Below, one piece after another: positions 1-8,628 of a stretch of DNA of 64,000 nucleotides (the first letter of the stretch is position 1; the number at the start of each line of letters is the position of its first letter). The notes beneath the pieces were generated by a model. That model ran no database searches and was not told the DNA's origin. It saw only the letters and a list, made by a program, of their open reading frames with translations. The stretch spans positions 1-64,000 of the forward strand of contig CBDHFJ010000001.1 of the NCBI GenBank assembly GCA_965262315.1, written 5' to 3'. This DNA is from JBCCFK01 sp965262315. GTDB taxonomy: Bacteria > Actinomycetota > Acidimicrobiia > Acidimicrobiales > UBA8592. Position numbers and translations under genes: made by a program.

Positions 1-155
1 AACACCCGCACCCGCGCCATCGCGAGACGGTACTGCCTGGTCGACGGCAGGAGGTGGTCCGAAACCCGGGTCGAGATTGGCGATGGCGATCAGCGAGGCC
101 CTATGGTGCCGATCGGTCAGCCGAGCTGGCCCGAACTGCAGGGGGGGGAGCCTGG

Positions 156-914
156 ATGTCATTGCTCGTCGTCGACGGCATCACGGTGAGATTCGGGGGC
201 ATCACCGCGCTGAGTGATCTCTCGTTCTCCATCGAAGAGGGACAGATCCTTGGTCTGATCGGCCCCAACGGTGCCGGCAAGACCACGCTGTTCAATGTCG
301 TCAGCCGGATCTATGACCCGACCGAGGGGTCGGTGACCTTCGACGGCGACGATCTCCTGGCGCACGCGCCGCACGAGATCTCCGAGCTCGGGGTCTACCG
401 CACGTTCCAGAACCTGGCGCTGTGGCCCAACATGAGCGTCATCGAGAACGTGATGACCGGTGCCCACACGCGAAGCAAGCAGAACTTCTTCTCCGCCATG
501 GCGCGCATCGGCCTCAAGAGCGAGGAGCGCCAGCTCACCGAGGAGGCCTACGACGTGCTGGACCAGCTCGGACTGGCGAGCGTGGCATTCCAGCAGTGTG
601 CCGGTCTGCCCTACGGCACGATGAAGCGCATCGAGCTCGCTCGGGCCCTGGTCGGTCGACCCAAGCTGCTGATGCTGGACGAGCCCGCCACTGGCCTCAC
701 GCACTCCGAGGTCGGTGAGCTGTCGAGCGTCATCCGGGACATCCGGGACCGGTTCGACCTGACCGTGCTGCTGGTCGAGCATCACATGGGGATGGTCATG
801 AGCATCTCCGAACACGTGGTGGTGTTGGACTTCGGGTCCAAGATCGCCGAGGGTTCGCCTGCCGAGGTGCAGGAGAACCCCGAGGTCATCCGCGCCTACC
901 TGGGGACGTCATGA
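156..914 (+). CDS. livG: Branched-chain amino acid ABC transporter ATP-binding protein LivG
   Basis: Cytoplasmic ATPase of a high-affinity branched-chain amino acid type importer. The protein shows Walker A GPNGAGKTT near residue 33, a Q-loop (YRTFQNLALW), Walker B LLMLDEP and the switch His in LVEHHMG. The signature motif is unusual: GLPYGTMKRIELARAL instead of the common LSYGQQRRLEIARAL. The frame is open upstream to position 54, but the ATG at 156 (MSLLVVDGITVRFGG) aligns with the family start and follows the purine-rich stretch at 141-150. Its stop overlaps the start of livF (ATGA), and the order livG-livF-livH-livM indicates one operon that may begin before the window. Substrate assignment to branched-chain amino acids is by family; related systems carry urea, amides or aromatic acids. 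Confidence 0.93.
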   Translation: MSLLVVDGITVRFGGITALSDLSFSIEEGQILGLIGPNGAGKTTLFNVVSRIYDPTEGSVTFDGDDLLAHAPHEISELGVYRTFQNLALWPNMSVIENVMTGAHTRSKQNFFSAMARIGLKSEERQLTEEAYDVLDQLGLASVAFQQCAGLPYGTMKRIELARALVGRPKLLMLDEPATGLTHSEVGELSSVIRDIRDRFDLTVLLVEHHMGMVMSISEHVVVLDFGSKIAEGSPAEVQENPEVIRAYLGTS

Positions 915-1624
915 GCAATCGGGTACTCGAAGTCAGTGGCCTCAAAGCCGGGTACGGCGTGATCCAGGTCTTGCACGGCATCGACTTCCACGTCAACGAA
1001 GGCGAAGCCGTCGTGATTCTCGGCGCGAACGGGGCCGGCAAGACGACCACGCTCCGGGCGATCTGCGGGATGATCCAGACCTCCGGGTCGGTGAAGCTCA
1101 ACGGCGAGGAGATCATCGGCACCAAGAGTGCCGACATCGTCCGTCGCGGGGTGGCACACGTCCCCCAGGGCCGGGGCACCTTCCCCGAGCTCAGTGTCGA
1201 GGACAACCTCGAGGTCGGTGCCTACACCCGGACTGACAACGAGGTCCGGGCCGACATGGACCGGTGGTACGAGACGTATCCGGTGCTCTACGAACGCCGG
1301 ACTCAGGCCGCCGGCTCGCTGTCGGGCGGTGAGCAGCAGATGCTCGCAGTCGCCCGGGCGCTCATGTCCCGGCCCTCGCTGCTGCTGCTGGACGAACCGT
1401 CCCTCGGTCTGGCGCCGCTCATCGTGGAGGACCTGTTCGAGCGCTTCGGTGCGCTCAACAAGGAACAGGGAACCACGCTCCTGGTGGTCGAGCAGAACGC
1501 ACAGCTCGCGCTCGGCATCGCCGACCGGGGCTACGTGCTGGCGTCGGGTGAGATCGACGTCGAGGGACCCGCTGACGAACTGATCAACGACGACGCCATC
1601 CGGCGCGCCTACCTGGGTGTCTGA
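911..1624 (+). CDS. livF: Branched-chain amino acid ABC transporter ATP-binding protein LivF
   Basis: Second ATPase of the Liv importer, pairing with LivG. Walker A is GANGAGKTT (about residue 34), the signature is LSGGEQQMLAVARAL, Walker B is LLLLDEPSLGLAP, and the switch histidine position is taken by Gln-Asn (VVEQNAQLAL), as is normal for LivF. The C-terminal YLGV ending is typical. It starts inside the livG stop codon and ends 12 bases before livH, so translation is probably coupled. 237 residues is the usual family length. Confidence 0.95.
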   Translation: MSNRVLEVSGLKAGYGVIQVLHGIDFHVNEGEAVVILGANGAGKTTTLRAICGMIQTSGSVKLNGEEIIGTKSADIVRRGVAHVPQGRGTFPELSVEDNLEVGAYTRTDNEVRADMDRWYETYPVLYERRTQAAGSLSGGEQQMLAVARALMSRPSLLLLDEPSLGLAPLIVEDLFERFGALNKEQGTTLLVVEQNAQLALGIADRGYVLASGEIDVEGPADELINDDAIRRAYLGV

Positions 1625-1636
1625 GGGGGACTGACC

Positions 1637-2536
1637 ATGGATCTCTTTCTGCAACGACTGTTCGATGCGCTGTCCAATGGCGCGACCTACGCGCTGGTCG
1701 CGGTCGCGTTGGTGCTGATCTTCAAGGCGACCACGCTCATCAACTTCGCCCAGGGCGAGATGGGCATGCTCGGTGCGTTCTTCACGCTGCAGCTCTGGCT
1801 GTGGGGCCTGCCCATGTGGATCGCGCTGTTCTTGGCCATGGCGCTCTCCGCGCTGCTCGCAGCAGGTATCGAACGGGTCCTCATCAGACCGTTCGATCCC
1901 GCCGATCACCTGCCGTTGGTGATCATCACCCTGGGGTTGTTCCTCATGATCAACGCGGTTGCGGCGATCGTCTGGCGCTTCGACCCGCAGGCGTTCCCCA
2001 ACCTGTTCGGTGACGGCAACGCGTTCTCCATCGGGGGCGCGAACCTCGGGTGGTACACGGTGGGGACGACCATCACCATCGTGGTGGTGCTGGTGATCCT
2101 GAACCTGCTTCTGACCCGAACCAAGATCGGCCTGGCATTCCGGGCTGTGTCATCGAACCTGGAGTCCAGCGAGCTGGTCGGTATCCGCGTCGGCCCCACC
2201 CTGCAGTTCGGGTGGGCCCTGGCCGCGGCGGTGGGCACGCTTGCCGCGTCGGTGTTCGTCGCCAACCCCATCCGCCAGCTCGAACCTTCGATCATGCTGC
2301 GGGTCCTGATCTTTGCCGCAGCGGCAGCGGCGCTCGGAGGTCTCGACAGCTTGTTCGGCGCGGTGGTCGGGGGCCTCGCCATCGGGTTCGTGCAGTCCGT
2401 TGTGGTGCAGTACCTGAACCAGTGGTTCAGCTTCCCGAACACGCTCTCGTTGGCGACGGCGGTCATCGTGTTGATGGTGGTCCTGCTCTTCCGGCCTGCC
2501 GGCTTGTTCGGCACGGCAGCGGTCGAACGGGTTTAG
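1637..2536 (+). CDS. livH: Branched-chain amino acid ABC transporter permease LivH
   Basis: Inner-membrane permease with about eight hydrophobic segments across 299 residues. The N-terminal pattern NGATYALVAVALVLIFKATTLINF followed by FAQGEMGMLGAF is diagnostic of the LivH group, and the cytoplasmic EAA-like loop lies in SSELVGIRVG (about residue 180). It forms a heterodimer with LivM and is driven by LivG/LivF. A weak SD (gaggggga) precedes the ATG. Six bases separate it from livM. Confidence 0.93.
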   Translation: MDLFLQRLFDALSNGATYALVAVALVLIFKATTLINFAQGEMGMLGAFFTLQLWLWGLPMWIALFLAMALSALLAAGIERVLIRPFDPADHLPLVIITLGLFLMINAVAAIVWRFDPQAFPNLFGDGNAFSIGGANLGWYTVGTTITIVVVLVILNLLLTRTKIGLAFRAVSSNLESSELVGIRVGPTLQFGWALAAAVGTLAASVFVANPIRQLEPSIMLRVLIFAAAAAALGGLDSLFGAVVGGLAIGFVQSVVVQYLNQWFSFPNTLSLATAVIVLMVVLLFRPAGLFGTAAVERV

Positions 2537-2542
2537 GAGGAG

Positions 2543-3775
2543 ATGACCATGGCAGCGAAGTTCGTCATCCCCGCGGGGACGGTCAAGCACCGCAACTACA
2601 AGATCCTGACCTGGGGTCTGTTCGTGGTCCTCGTCGTGCTCATCGCGTTCGCATACGTGGACGTGGGCGCCATCACCATCGGTGGCAACACGTACAACAT
2701 CAGCCTGATCCGGCTGAACAAGGCCATCGCGTTCGCGGTGGCGATCCTCGGGCTCCAGGTGGTGGTCGGCTACACCGGCCAGCTCGCGTTGGGGCAGTCG
2801 TTCTTCTTCGGTATGGGTGGGTACATATCCGCCTGGCTCGTCGCCGATCACGGATGGTCGGTCTTCTTGACGCTGGTGGTCGCCGTGCCCGCGTGCTTCA
2901 TCGTCGGTGTGCTGTTCGGACTTCCGGCGTTGCGGATCAAGGGCCTCTACCTGGCCCTGGTGACGCTCGGCATGGCCGCGGTCTTCCCCTCGTTGGTGAA
3001 GTTGCAGATCCTCGACCCGTACACCAACGGGTCCGGTGGCAAGCTGGCCGACCCCGGGCTGGAAGCCCCCGGGTGGGTCCCCTTCGACCAGATCGCCGAG
3101 TTCCTCCAGGGCATCCCGTGGCTCGGACAGTACTTCGGTGACGGTCCGCTCCCGTCGAGCCAGGAGGAGCGGCTGTGGAAGTTCACGCTCTTCATGATCG
3201 TGGCTGCAGTGTGCTTCTGGCTGGTCTCGAACCTGATCCAGAGCCGACCCGGCCGGGCCATGCGCGCGGTTCGTGACAACGAGACCGGTGCCGCTGTCTC
3301 CGGTGTCGACCTGTCGCAGACGAAGGCGCTGGCGTTCGGCGTCGCCTCAGCGTTGGGTGGCGTCGGTGGCGTGATCTACGTGGCCGAGCTCGGCATCGCC
3401 TCGCCCGACGACTTCACCCAGCTGGTGGCCATCAACTTCATCGTCGGCCTCGTCGTCGGTGGTGTCGGCACCCTGTCAGGAGCGGTGGTCGGTGGTCTGG
3501 TGATCGCGATGGTCCCCGACTGGGCGTCGGGCACGTCCTCGCTCGGCTTCGTTCCGGAGCGTTGGCTCTCGGGCCCCACCGGTGGCGTGGTGCTCGGCAT
3601 CATGTTGATCCTGCTGACGTTCTTCCTGCCGGGGGGCATCGTCGCTGGGGCCAGGCGGCTGAAGGCTCGCATCGTTCAGATCGTGCCGCAGCCCCCTGGT
3701 GGCCGTGGGTCTGTGGACCTGCGGCATGATCGAGCCGTCGACCCGGAACAGTCCTCGCTGCCGGCTGACGCCTGA
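2543..3775 (+). CDS. livM: Branched-chain amino acid ABC transporter permease LivM
   Basis: Second membrane subunit of the importer (410 residues, about ten membrane segments). Diagnostic LivM stretches are GYTGQLALGQSFFFGMGGY (about residue 75), RSRPGRAMRAVRDNETGAA-like loop (about 230) and the terminal LFGLPALRIKGLYLALVT. A ggagg SD at 2536-2540 precedes the ATG. The C-terminal 45 residues after the last membrane segment are polar and poorly conserved-looking. Last gene of the liv core; the binding protein follows after a 128-base gap with its own SD. Confidence 0.92.
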   Translation: MTMAAKFVIPAGTVKHRNYKILTWGLFVVLVVLIAFAYVDVGAITIGGNTYNISLIRLNKAIAFAVAILGLQVVVGYTGQLALGQSFFFGMGGYISAWLVADHGWSVFLTLVVAVPACFIVGVLFGLPALRIKGLYLALVTLGMAAVFPSLVKLQILDPYTNGSGGKLADPGLEAPGWVPFDQIAEFLQGIPWLGQYFGDGPLPSSQEERLWKFTLFMIVAAVCFWLVSNLIQSRPGRAMRAVRDNETGAAVSGVDLSQTKALAFGVASALGGVGGVIYVAELGIASPDDFTQLVAINFIVGLVVGGVGTLSGAVVGGLVIAMVPDWASGTSSLGFVPERWLSGPTGGVVLGIMLILLTFFLPGGIVAGARRLKARIVQIVPQPPGGRGSVDLRHDRAVDPEQSSLPADA

Positions 3776-3903
3776 ACGTCCGGTGGAGGCGACACCGAGC
3801 GGTCTTCGCCGCTCCCAACCGAAGCCGCACCTCGCTGAACCGGAAACGGCACATTCGTTCTCTAGAGTCTTCGAAGCACAATCACCCTGGAGGGGAATCC
3901 ACA

Positions 3904-5358
3904 ATGAGTAAGCAACTGCTACGGCTGTTGGCCGTGCTGTTGGCGTTCACGATGGTTGCTGCCGCCTGTGGCGGCGACGACGATGACGCCGGCAGCGGTG
4001 ATGACGGGACCGAAGCGTCCGATGACGGTTCGTCCGATGACGGTTCGTCCGATGACGGTTCGTCCGACGACGGTTCGTCCGACGATGACGGACGACGGTG
4101 ACGCATGGACGGCCCGATCGAGATCGCAGCCGGCACCGTGATCGATCCCACCGAGTGCCCCGAGGAATGGGACAACTTCGGCGGCATCACCGACACCGAG
4201 ATCCGCATCGGTCAGAGCCTGCCCCAGTCGGGTCAGCTGGCCGCCTTCGGCGCCATCGGTGAAGGCATGGAGATGTACTTCGAGTACATCAACGAGACCG
4301 ACCCGATCGACGGCAAGGAGCTGGTGCTGGTGGCCCGCGACGACGCCTACGAGTCGGGCCGCGCGGTGGCCAACGTCGAAGAGATGATCGAGACCGAGAA
4401 CGTCTTCGGCTTCTTCCACGTGATCGGTACTCCGATCAACCTGGCCATTCGTCCCATCACCGACGAGGCATGTATTCCGCAGCTCTTCAACTCGTCGGGC
4501 TTCCCGTTCTGGGGTGACCCGGCCAACTTCCCATGGACCGTCGGCAACATTCTCAACTACGTGACCGAGGCCAACATCTGGTGCCAGGAGATCGTGGCGG
4601 AGTTCGGCGAGGGCGCCACCGTGGCTGCCCTGATCATGGACAACGACTTCGGCAAGACCTACCAGACCACGCTGCAGGGTTGCGCCGAGGCCGGCCAGAT
4701 CGACCTCGTGGCGGAAGCGCTGCACGATCCCGCTGCGCCCGACATCACCAACGAGATGACCACGCTCGTCGATGCGGGCGCCGACGTGTTCGTCGCCGGC
4801 ACCACCGCAGCGTTCTGCCCGCAGGCCGTGGGTTCGGTGGCCGCATCGGACTACCGCCCCCGGTTCTACATGTCCTACACCTGCAACAACCTGGCCAGCT
4901 TCTTCACGCCGGTCCAGGATGCCGCCGGCCTGCTGGCCGACGAGGGCGCCGGTGTGCGCATGACCAACTCCAACAAGGTCTGCGGTGACCCGGTGTACGA
5001 CGATGACGAAGCGATCATCCTCATGAAGGAGATCCTCGACACCTACGGCAGCGTGACCTGTGAGGACGGTTCGTTCTCGACCGGCGTCATCTACGGTGAG
5101 ATGGTCGTGACCGCCATTCGGGCTGCAGCGGACTCGGGTGACCTCAGCCGCCTCGGCCTGATGAAGGCCCTGTGGAACATCGATGCCACGAGCCCCTACC
5201 TGCTCGGCGGCACGCTGAAGCTGGACGGCGTCAACGACGCCTACTGGACCGAGGTGGCCCAGGTGCAGGAAGTCCAGGTCGTGGACGGTGCGCTGACCTT
5301 CGTCGCCGTGGGCGACGTGGTCGACCTCGAGGGCCAGGGAGGCTCCTTCGCCGGCTGA
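3904..5358 (+). CDS. ABC transporter substrate-binding lipoprotein (LivK/leucine-binding type), frame interrupted by a stop
   Basis: Extracytoplasmic lipoprotein that delivers ligand to LivHM. Residues 1-23 form a lipoprotein signal ending in the lipobox VAAAC, followed by an acidic linker built from a 15-bp tandem repeat (SSDDG, 4018-4080). A TGA at 4099-4101 then stops the frame; the type I periplasmic binding domain resumes in the same frame at 4105 (TDTEIRIGQSLPQSGQLAAF) and runs to 5358. I treat this as one gene because the domain lacks any signal of its own and the lipoprotein part lacks any domain. The interruption sits right at the end of the repeat, where clustered small insertions could restore an Asp/Gly linker. 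A strong SD (ggagggg at 3889) precedes the ATG. Homologues belong to the peripla_BP_6 family; the ligand is not identifiable. Confidence 0.8.
4018..4080 (+). repeat. 15-bp tandem repeat encoding SSDDG linker
   Basis: Four near-perfect copies of a 15-bp unit (gatgacggttcgtcc) within the lipoprotein linker. Copies 1-3 use GAT GAC for the Asp pair, copy 4 uses GAC GAC. Slippage at this array is a simple route to linker-length variation. Confidence 0.9.
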
Positions 5359-5377
5359 TCTGACCGTCTGATTCGAA

Positions 5378-5422
5378 ACGGCGCCGGCGGCGCTCCCCAG
5401 GAGGGGAGTCCGCCGGCGCCGT
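5378..5422 (+). terminator. Hairpin after the binding-protein gene
   Basis: Perfect 13-bp outer stem acggcgccggcgg / ccgccggcgccgt, with an inner ctcccc/ggggag stem, starting 19 bases after the binding-protein stop. There is no T-tract, as usual for intrinsic terminators in high-GC actinobacteria. Confidence 0.75.
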
Positions 5423-5573
5423 CGCGTCTCGCCCACGATGGGTCATCTCGCCCAGGTCGGACGATGTGGTCCAAAGGGCCCCCCGAACCGTCTATCATCC
5501 AAGCTTCGCGACTTGGGGCCGGCTCGGAACGTCCGAGTATGCGAGCGCGGGCTGACACCAGGGGAGATTTCCG

Positions 5574-6752
5574 ATGGTTGCACGTGAGAAGAGGCCGACC
5601 GCGATGGTGGTGCTGGGCGTGATGAGTCTCATCGCGTCGATGGCGCTGTTCATCGGGTCGGCGAGCGCCCACAGCGTCGAGGTGAGCGGATCGGTCGGCG
5701 TCATCTGTGATGACGACACCCTCCTGGTCACCTGGGAGGCTCGCTCCTGGAGCAGCAGCGATCCCGGCGGTCGGCACCCGAACATCATCGTGGAGATGCG
5801 CAGCGACGTCTCGGACTGGGTCGTCGTGGCGATGGGACCGTTCACCGACAGCAACAACCGCCGCTTCGGTGGCGTCAGCGCCGTGCCTCCCGGGGCCACC
5901 TCGGTGTCGATCCGGGTGTCACCGGACACGTCACAGTTCTGGGACACCACCACCATCGTCGGTAGTGGTGAGACCACCACCGTGAACGTGCCGCCGGCGC
6001 TCCTGGGGTGCACCCCCGAGCCCACGGCGACGCCCACGCCCGAGCCCACGGCCACCGAGACGCCCGAGCCCACGGCGCCGCCGACGCCCGAGCCGACCGC
6101 AACGCCCACGGCTGAACCCGCAGCCACGACGACGCCCGAACCCACGGCGACGCCTGACGCGCCCGAGCCCACGGCGACGCCTGACGCGCCCGAGCCCACG
6201 GCGACACCGTCCACCCCTGGACCCACGCCAGAGCCGACCACGGTGCCTCCGGACCCTGAGCCCACGGCGACGCCGTCGACACCTGATCCCACCCCCACCG
6301 CCGACCCCAGCCCGGAGCCGACGGTCGTGGTTGCCGACACCGATGTGACGCTCGATTGTGTCGATGACGGGGTCCTGGTGGAGATCGAGGCCCAGCCCGG
6401 AACGATCATCGACATCTTCGTCGACGGTGCGTTCGAGGACAGCGTCACCATTGATGACAGCGGCACCGCCACCATCGTGGTGCCTCAGAATCCGGGTGAG
6501 ACCAACGACATCGCCGTTCGCGTGGGTGACGTCGAGATCGCCGAAGGCACCTTCACCTGCGTTGAAGGCATCACCAGTCCCAGCCAGCCCGACGACCCGG
6601 ATGACGAGGACGAGCCGGAGGTCTTCGGCCGCCAAGAGCTCGCCGACACCGGTGCCCAGTCCGCGCTGTTGACGATGCTCGCCTTCTTCTTGCTGGTGAT
6701 CGGCGCCGTCCTGACCACCGGCGGGATCCGTCTCAGCCGACGGGGGGCCTGA
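5574..6752 (+). CDS. Secreted Pro/Thr-rich protein with LAxTG cell-wall sorting signal
   Basis: 392-residue cell-surface protein. Residues 1-32 are a Sec signal ending ASA. Two small beta-rich modules, each with one or two Cys (about 33-140 and 255-330), are separated by a Pro/Thr/Glu stalk (about 145-245) made of repeats such as PEPTATP. The C-terminus has LADTG at about residue 356, then a hydrophobic helix and the basic tail RLSRRGA. LAxTG plus helix plus basic tail is the sorting signal recognised by class E sortases of actinobacteria, so covalent attachment to peptidoglycan is expected. An SD (gggga at 5561) precedes the ATG. No enzyme motif is visible; a structural or adhesive role is inference. 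Monocistronic, bounded by hairpins on both sides. Confidence 0.82.
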   Translation: MVAREKRPTAMVVLGVMSLIASMALFIGSASAHSVEVSGSVGVICDDDTLLVTWEARSWSSSDPGGRHPNIIVEMRSDVSDWVVVAMGPFTDSNNRRFGGVSAVPPGATSVSIRVSPDTSQFWDTTTIVGSGETTTVNVPPALLGCTPEPTATPTPEPTATETPEPTAPPTPEPTATPTAEPAATTTPEPTATPDAPEPTATPDAPEPTATPSTPGPTPEPTTVPPDPEPTATPSTPDPTPTADPSPEPTVVVADTDVTLDCVDDGVLVEIEAQPGTIIDIFVDGAFEDSVTIDDSGTATIVVPQNPGETNDIAVRVGDVEIAEGTFTCVEGITSPSQPDDPDDEDEPEVFGRQELADTGAQSALLTMLAFFLLVIGAVLTTGGIRLSRRGA

Positions 6753-6814
6753 GCGGGCGCACGCACTGCTGCCTCGCTCCTGGCGGCGCGGGCTGCGTTT
6801 CTACCCGGAACGTG

Positions 6815-6850
6815 GTCGGGGAGGTCGCTGCGCACTGCGACCTCCCCGAC
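6815..6850 (+). terminator. Perfect 14-bp hairpin downstream of the LAxTG gene
   Basis: Stem gtcggggaggtcgc / gcgacctccccgac with an 8-base loop, 62 bases after the stop. A second smaller perfect hairpin (ccggttcc-tgga-ggaaccgg) follows at 6908-6927. Confidence 0.75.
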
Positions 6851-6907
6851 TCGTTCCACACACTGCGGACACGGAGAGGTCGTTCTGCCTTCGGCCTCGC
6901 CAGTCCG

Positions 6908-7320
6908 CCGGTTCCTGGAGGAACCGGTTCGAACGGGGCCGGGTTCGCGTAGCTCCCTGCAGGACAAGCGACCAGTTACGGCCTGCAGATCATCACTTCC
7001 CCAACGGCGTCGTTGCCGTTCCCAGGACGGTACGAGGTGGATGTGGTCGCGCTCCAGAGCAGAACTGCCCAAGTGTAGGGAGCGAGGGACGAGCGACCGG
7101 GCGTGGGAGTCCGCAGCCGCACAAGCGTGCGGCTGCGGGAAGATGGGGAGCGGGGGACGAGCGACCGGGTCTGGGAGTCCGCAGCCGCACAAGCGTGCGG
7201 CTGCGGGAGGACGGGGAGCGGCGCCTCGGGCGAGTTGCCCCAGCAACTCGGTGAGCCTCGGCGACGGCAGCCGCAGGGCGACAAGCGTCGCCATTGCGGG
7301 AGTAGGCTGCGTCGGTAAGC
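6908..7320. repeat. Gene-free stretch with hairpin and REP-like repeat family A
   Basis: No gene is convincing between 6753 and 7347. At 7080-7215 a 68-bp unit occurs twice (core tgggagtccgcagccgca at 7104 and 7172), each containing the palindrome gcagccgcac-aagc-gtgcggctgc. It is followed by a related element (ggcgcctcgggcga, about 7220) with hairpin gagttgc-ccca-gcaactc at 7232-7249. The same building blocks recur at 48.24-48.40 kb and 51.98-52.08 kb, so this is a dispersed intergenic repeat family. Confidence 0.8.
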
Positions 7321-7347
7321 GGCAGTCGAGAAGTAAGGAGCCGCGAC

Positions 7348-8628
7348 GTGCCTGCGACCATCGTCGTCGGGACCCAGTGGGGCGACGAAGGCAAGGGGAA
7401 GTTCACCGACCTCTTCGCCAAGGAACAGCACCTGGTCGTCAGGTACCAGGGTGGCCACAACGCAGGCCACACCCTGGTTGTCGACGGTGAGACGACCGCG
7501 CTGCAGCTGATCCCCAGCGGGATCCTGTACGACCACATCACGCCGGTCATCGGCAACGGCGTGGTCGTCGACCCTGCGGTGCTCATCGCCGAGGTCGACA
7601 TGTTGGAGGCGAAGGGCGTCGACTGCTCGCGGCTCCGGGTCTCGGGCAACGCCCATCTGATCCTGCCGTACCACCAGGAGCTCGACGTGGTGTTCGAGCG
7701 TCACCTGGGCAAGAACAAGCTGGGTACGACCAAGCGCGGCATCGGCCCGGCGTATGCGGACAAGGCGTTCCGCATCGGCCTTCGGGTGCAGGACCTGATG
7801 GACGAGAAGATCTTCCGGGAGAAGCTCAAGGTCGTCCTCCACGAGAAGGGCCCGCTGCTGGCCAAGGTCTACAACCGGCTCGTGCCCGACATCGACGTCC
7901 TGGCCGACAAGTACATCCACGAGTACTACCCCCGGATCGAGCCGTACGTGTGCGATGCGGTCGATCTCGTCCACGAGGCCCTCGAGGCGCAACAACACGT
8001 GCTCTTCGAGGGCGCACAGGCCACGTTCCTCGACCTCGATCAGGGCACGTACCCGTTCGTGACGTCGTCGAACCCCACCGCCGGTGGCGCCTGCACGGGC
8101 GCCGGTGTCGGTCCGATGCACATCAACCGGGTGGTCGGGATCGCCAAGGCCTACACCACCCGTGTGGGGTCCGGTCCGTTCCCGGCGGAGCTCTTCGACG
8201 AGGTCGCCGATCACTTCGTCGACGTGGGCCACGAGTACGGCACCAACACGGGTCGCCGTCGTCGCTGCGGCTGGTTCGACGCCGTCATGCTGCGCCACGC
8301 CGCTCGACTCAACTCGCTGTCGGAGATCGCGCTGACCAAGCTCGACATCCTCGACGCGCTCAACACCGTCAAGGTGTGCGTGGCGTACGAGATCGACGGC
8401 GAGCGGGTCGAGACGATGCCGTACCACCAGTCGGAGTTCCACAAGGCGAAGCCGATCTACGAGGAGCTTCCCGGCTGGCAGAGCGACATCTCAGGGGCTC
8501 GCGAGCCGGGCGATCTGCCGGCTGCCGCGCAGGCGTATGTCCGACTGCTCGAGGAGCGCGTCGGCGTGCCGGTGTCGATCATCGGTGTCGGCCCGGGCCG
8601 CGAGCAGTACGTCCACTGGAACGCATGA
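7348..8628 (+). CDS. purA: Adenylosuccinate synthetase
   Basis: Converts IMP + aspartate + GTP to adenylosuccinate, the first committed step to AMP. The GTP-binding loop GTQWGDEGKGK lies at residues 8-18, the IMP-site stretch GHNAGHT near 39, and the conserved GTTKRGIGPAYADK near 128. 426 residues is normal. The GTG start is preceded by aaggag at 7335-7340. Its stop overlaps the purD start (ATGA), giving the run purA-purD-purB, with purC next. Confidence 0.97.
   Translation: MPATIVVGTQWGDEGKGKFTDLFAKEQHLVVRYQGGHNAGHTLVVDGETTALQLIPSGILYDHITPVIGNGVVVDPAVLIAEVDMLEAKGVDCSRLRVSGNAHLILPYHQELDVVFERHLGKNKLGTTKRGIGPAYADKAFRIGLRVQDLMDEKIFREKLKVVLHEKGPLLAKVYNRLVPDIDVLADKYIHEYYPRIEPYVCDAVDLVHEALEAQQHVLFEGAQATFLDLDQGTYPFVTSSNPTAGGACTGAGVGPMHINRVVGIAKAYTTRVGSGPFPAELFDEVADHFVDVGHEYGTNTGRRRRCGWFDAVMLRHAARLNSLSEIALTKLDILDALNTVKVCVAYEIDGERVETMPYHQSEFHKAKPIYEELPGWQSDISGAREPGDLPAAAQAYVRLLEERVGVPVSIIGVGPGREQYVHWNA

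Noticed and set aside
1..155. N-terminal extension of livG from GTG 54
   Set aside because: The extra 34 residues are Arg/Ala-rich with no family match; ATG 156 gives the standard start.
4099..4101. Second candidate selenocysteine UGA (binding-protein gene)
   Set aside because: It lies in a low-complexity linker without any redox motif, and the family has no Cys there.
3919..5436. 505-codon minus-strand open frame
   Set aside because: Antisense to the Liv binding protein, which has clear family features on the plus strand.
6921..6955. tRNA-like ggttcgaa segment
   Set aside because: No acceptor or anticodon stem can be formed around it; it belongs to a short hairpin.
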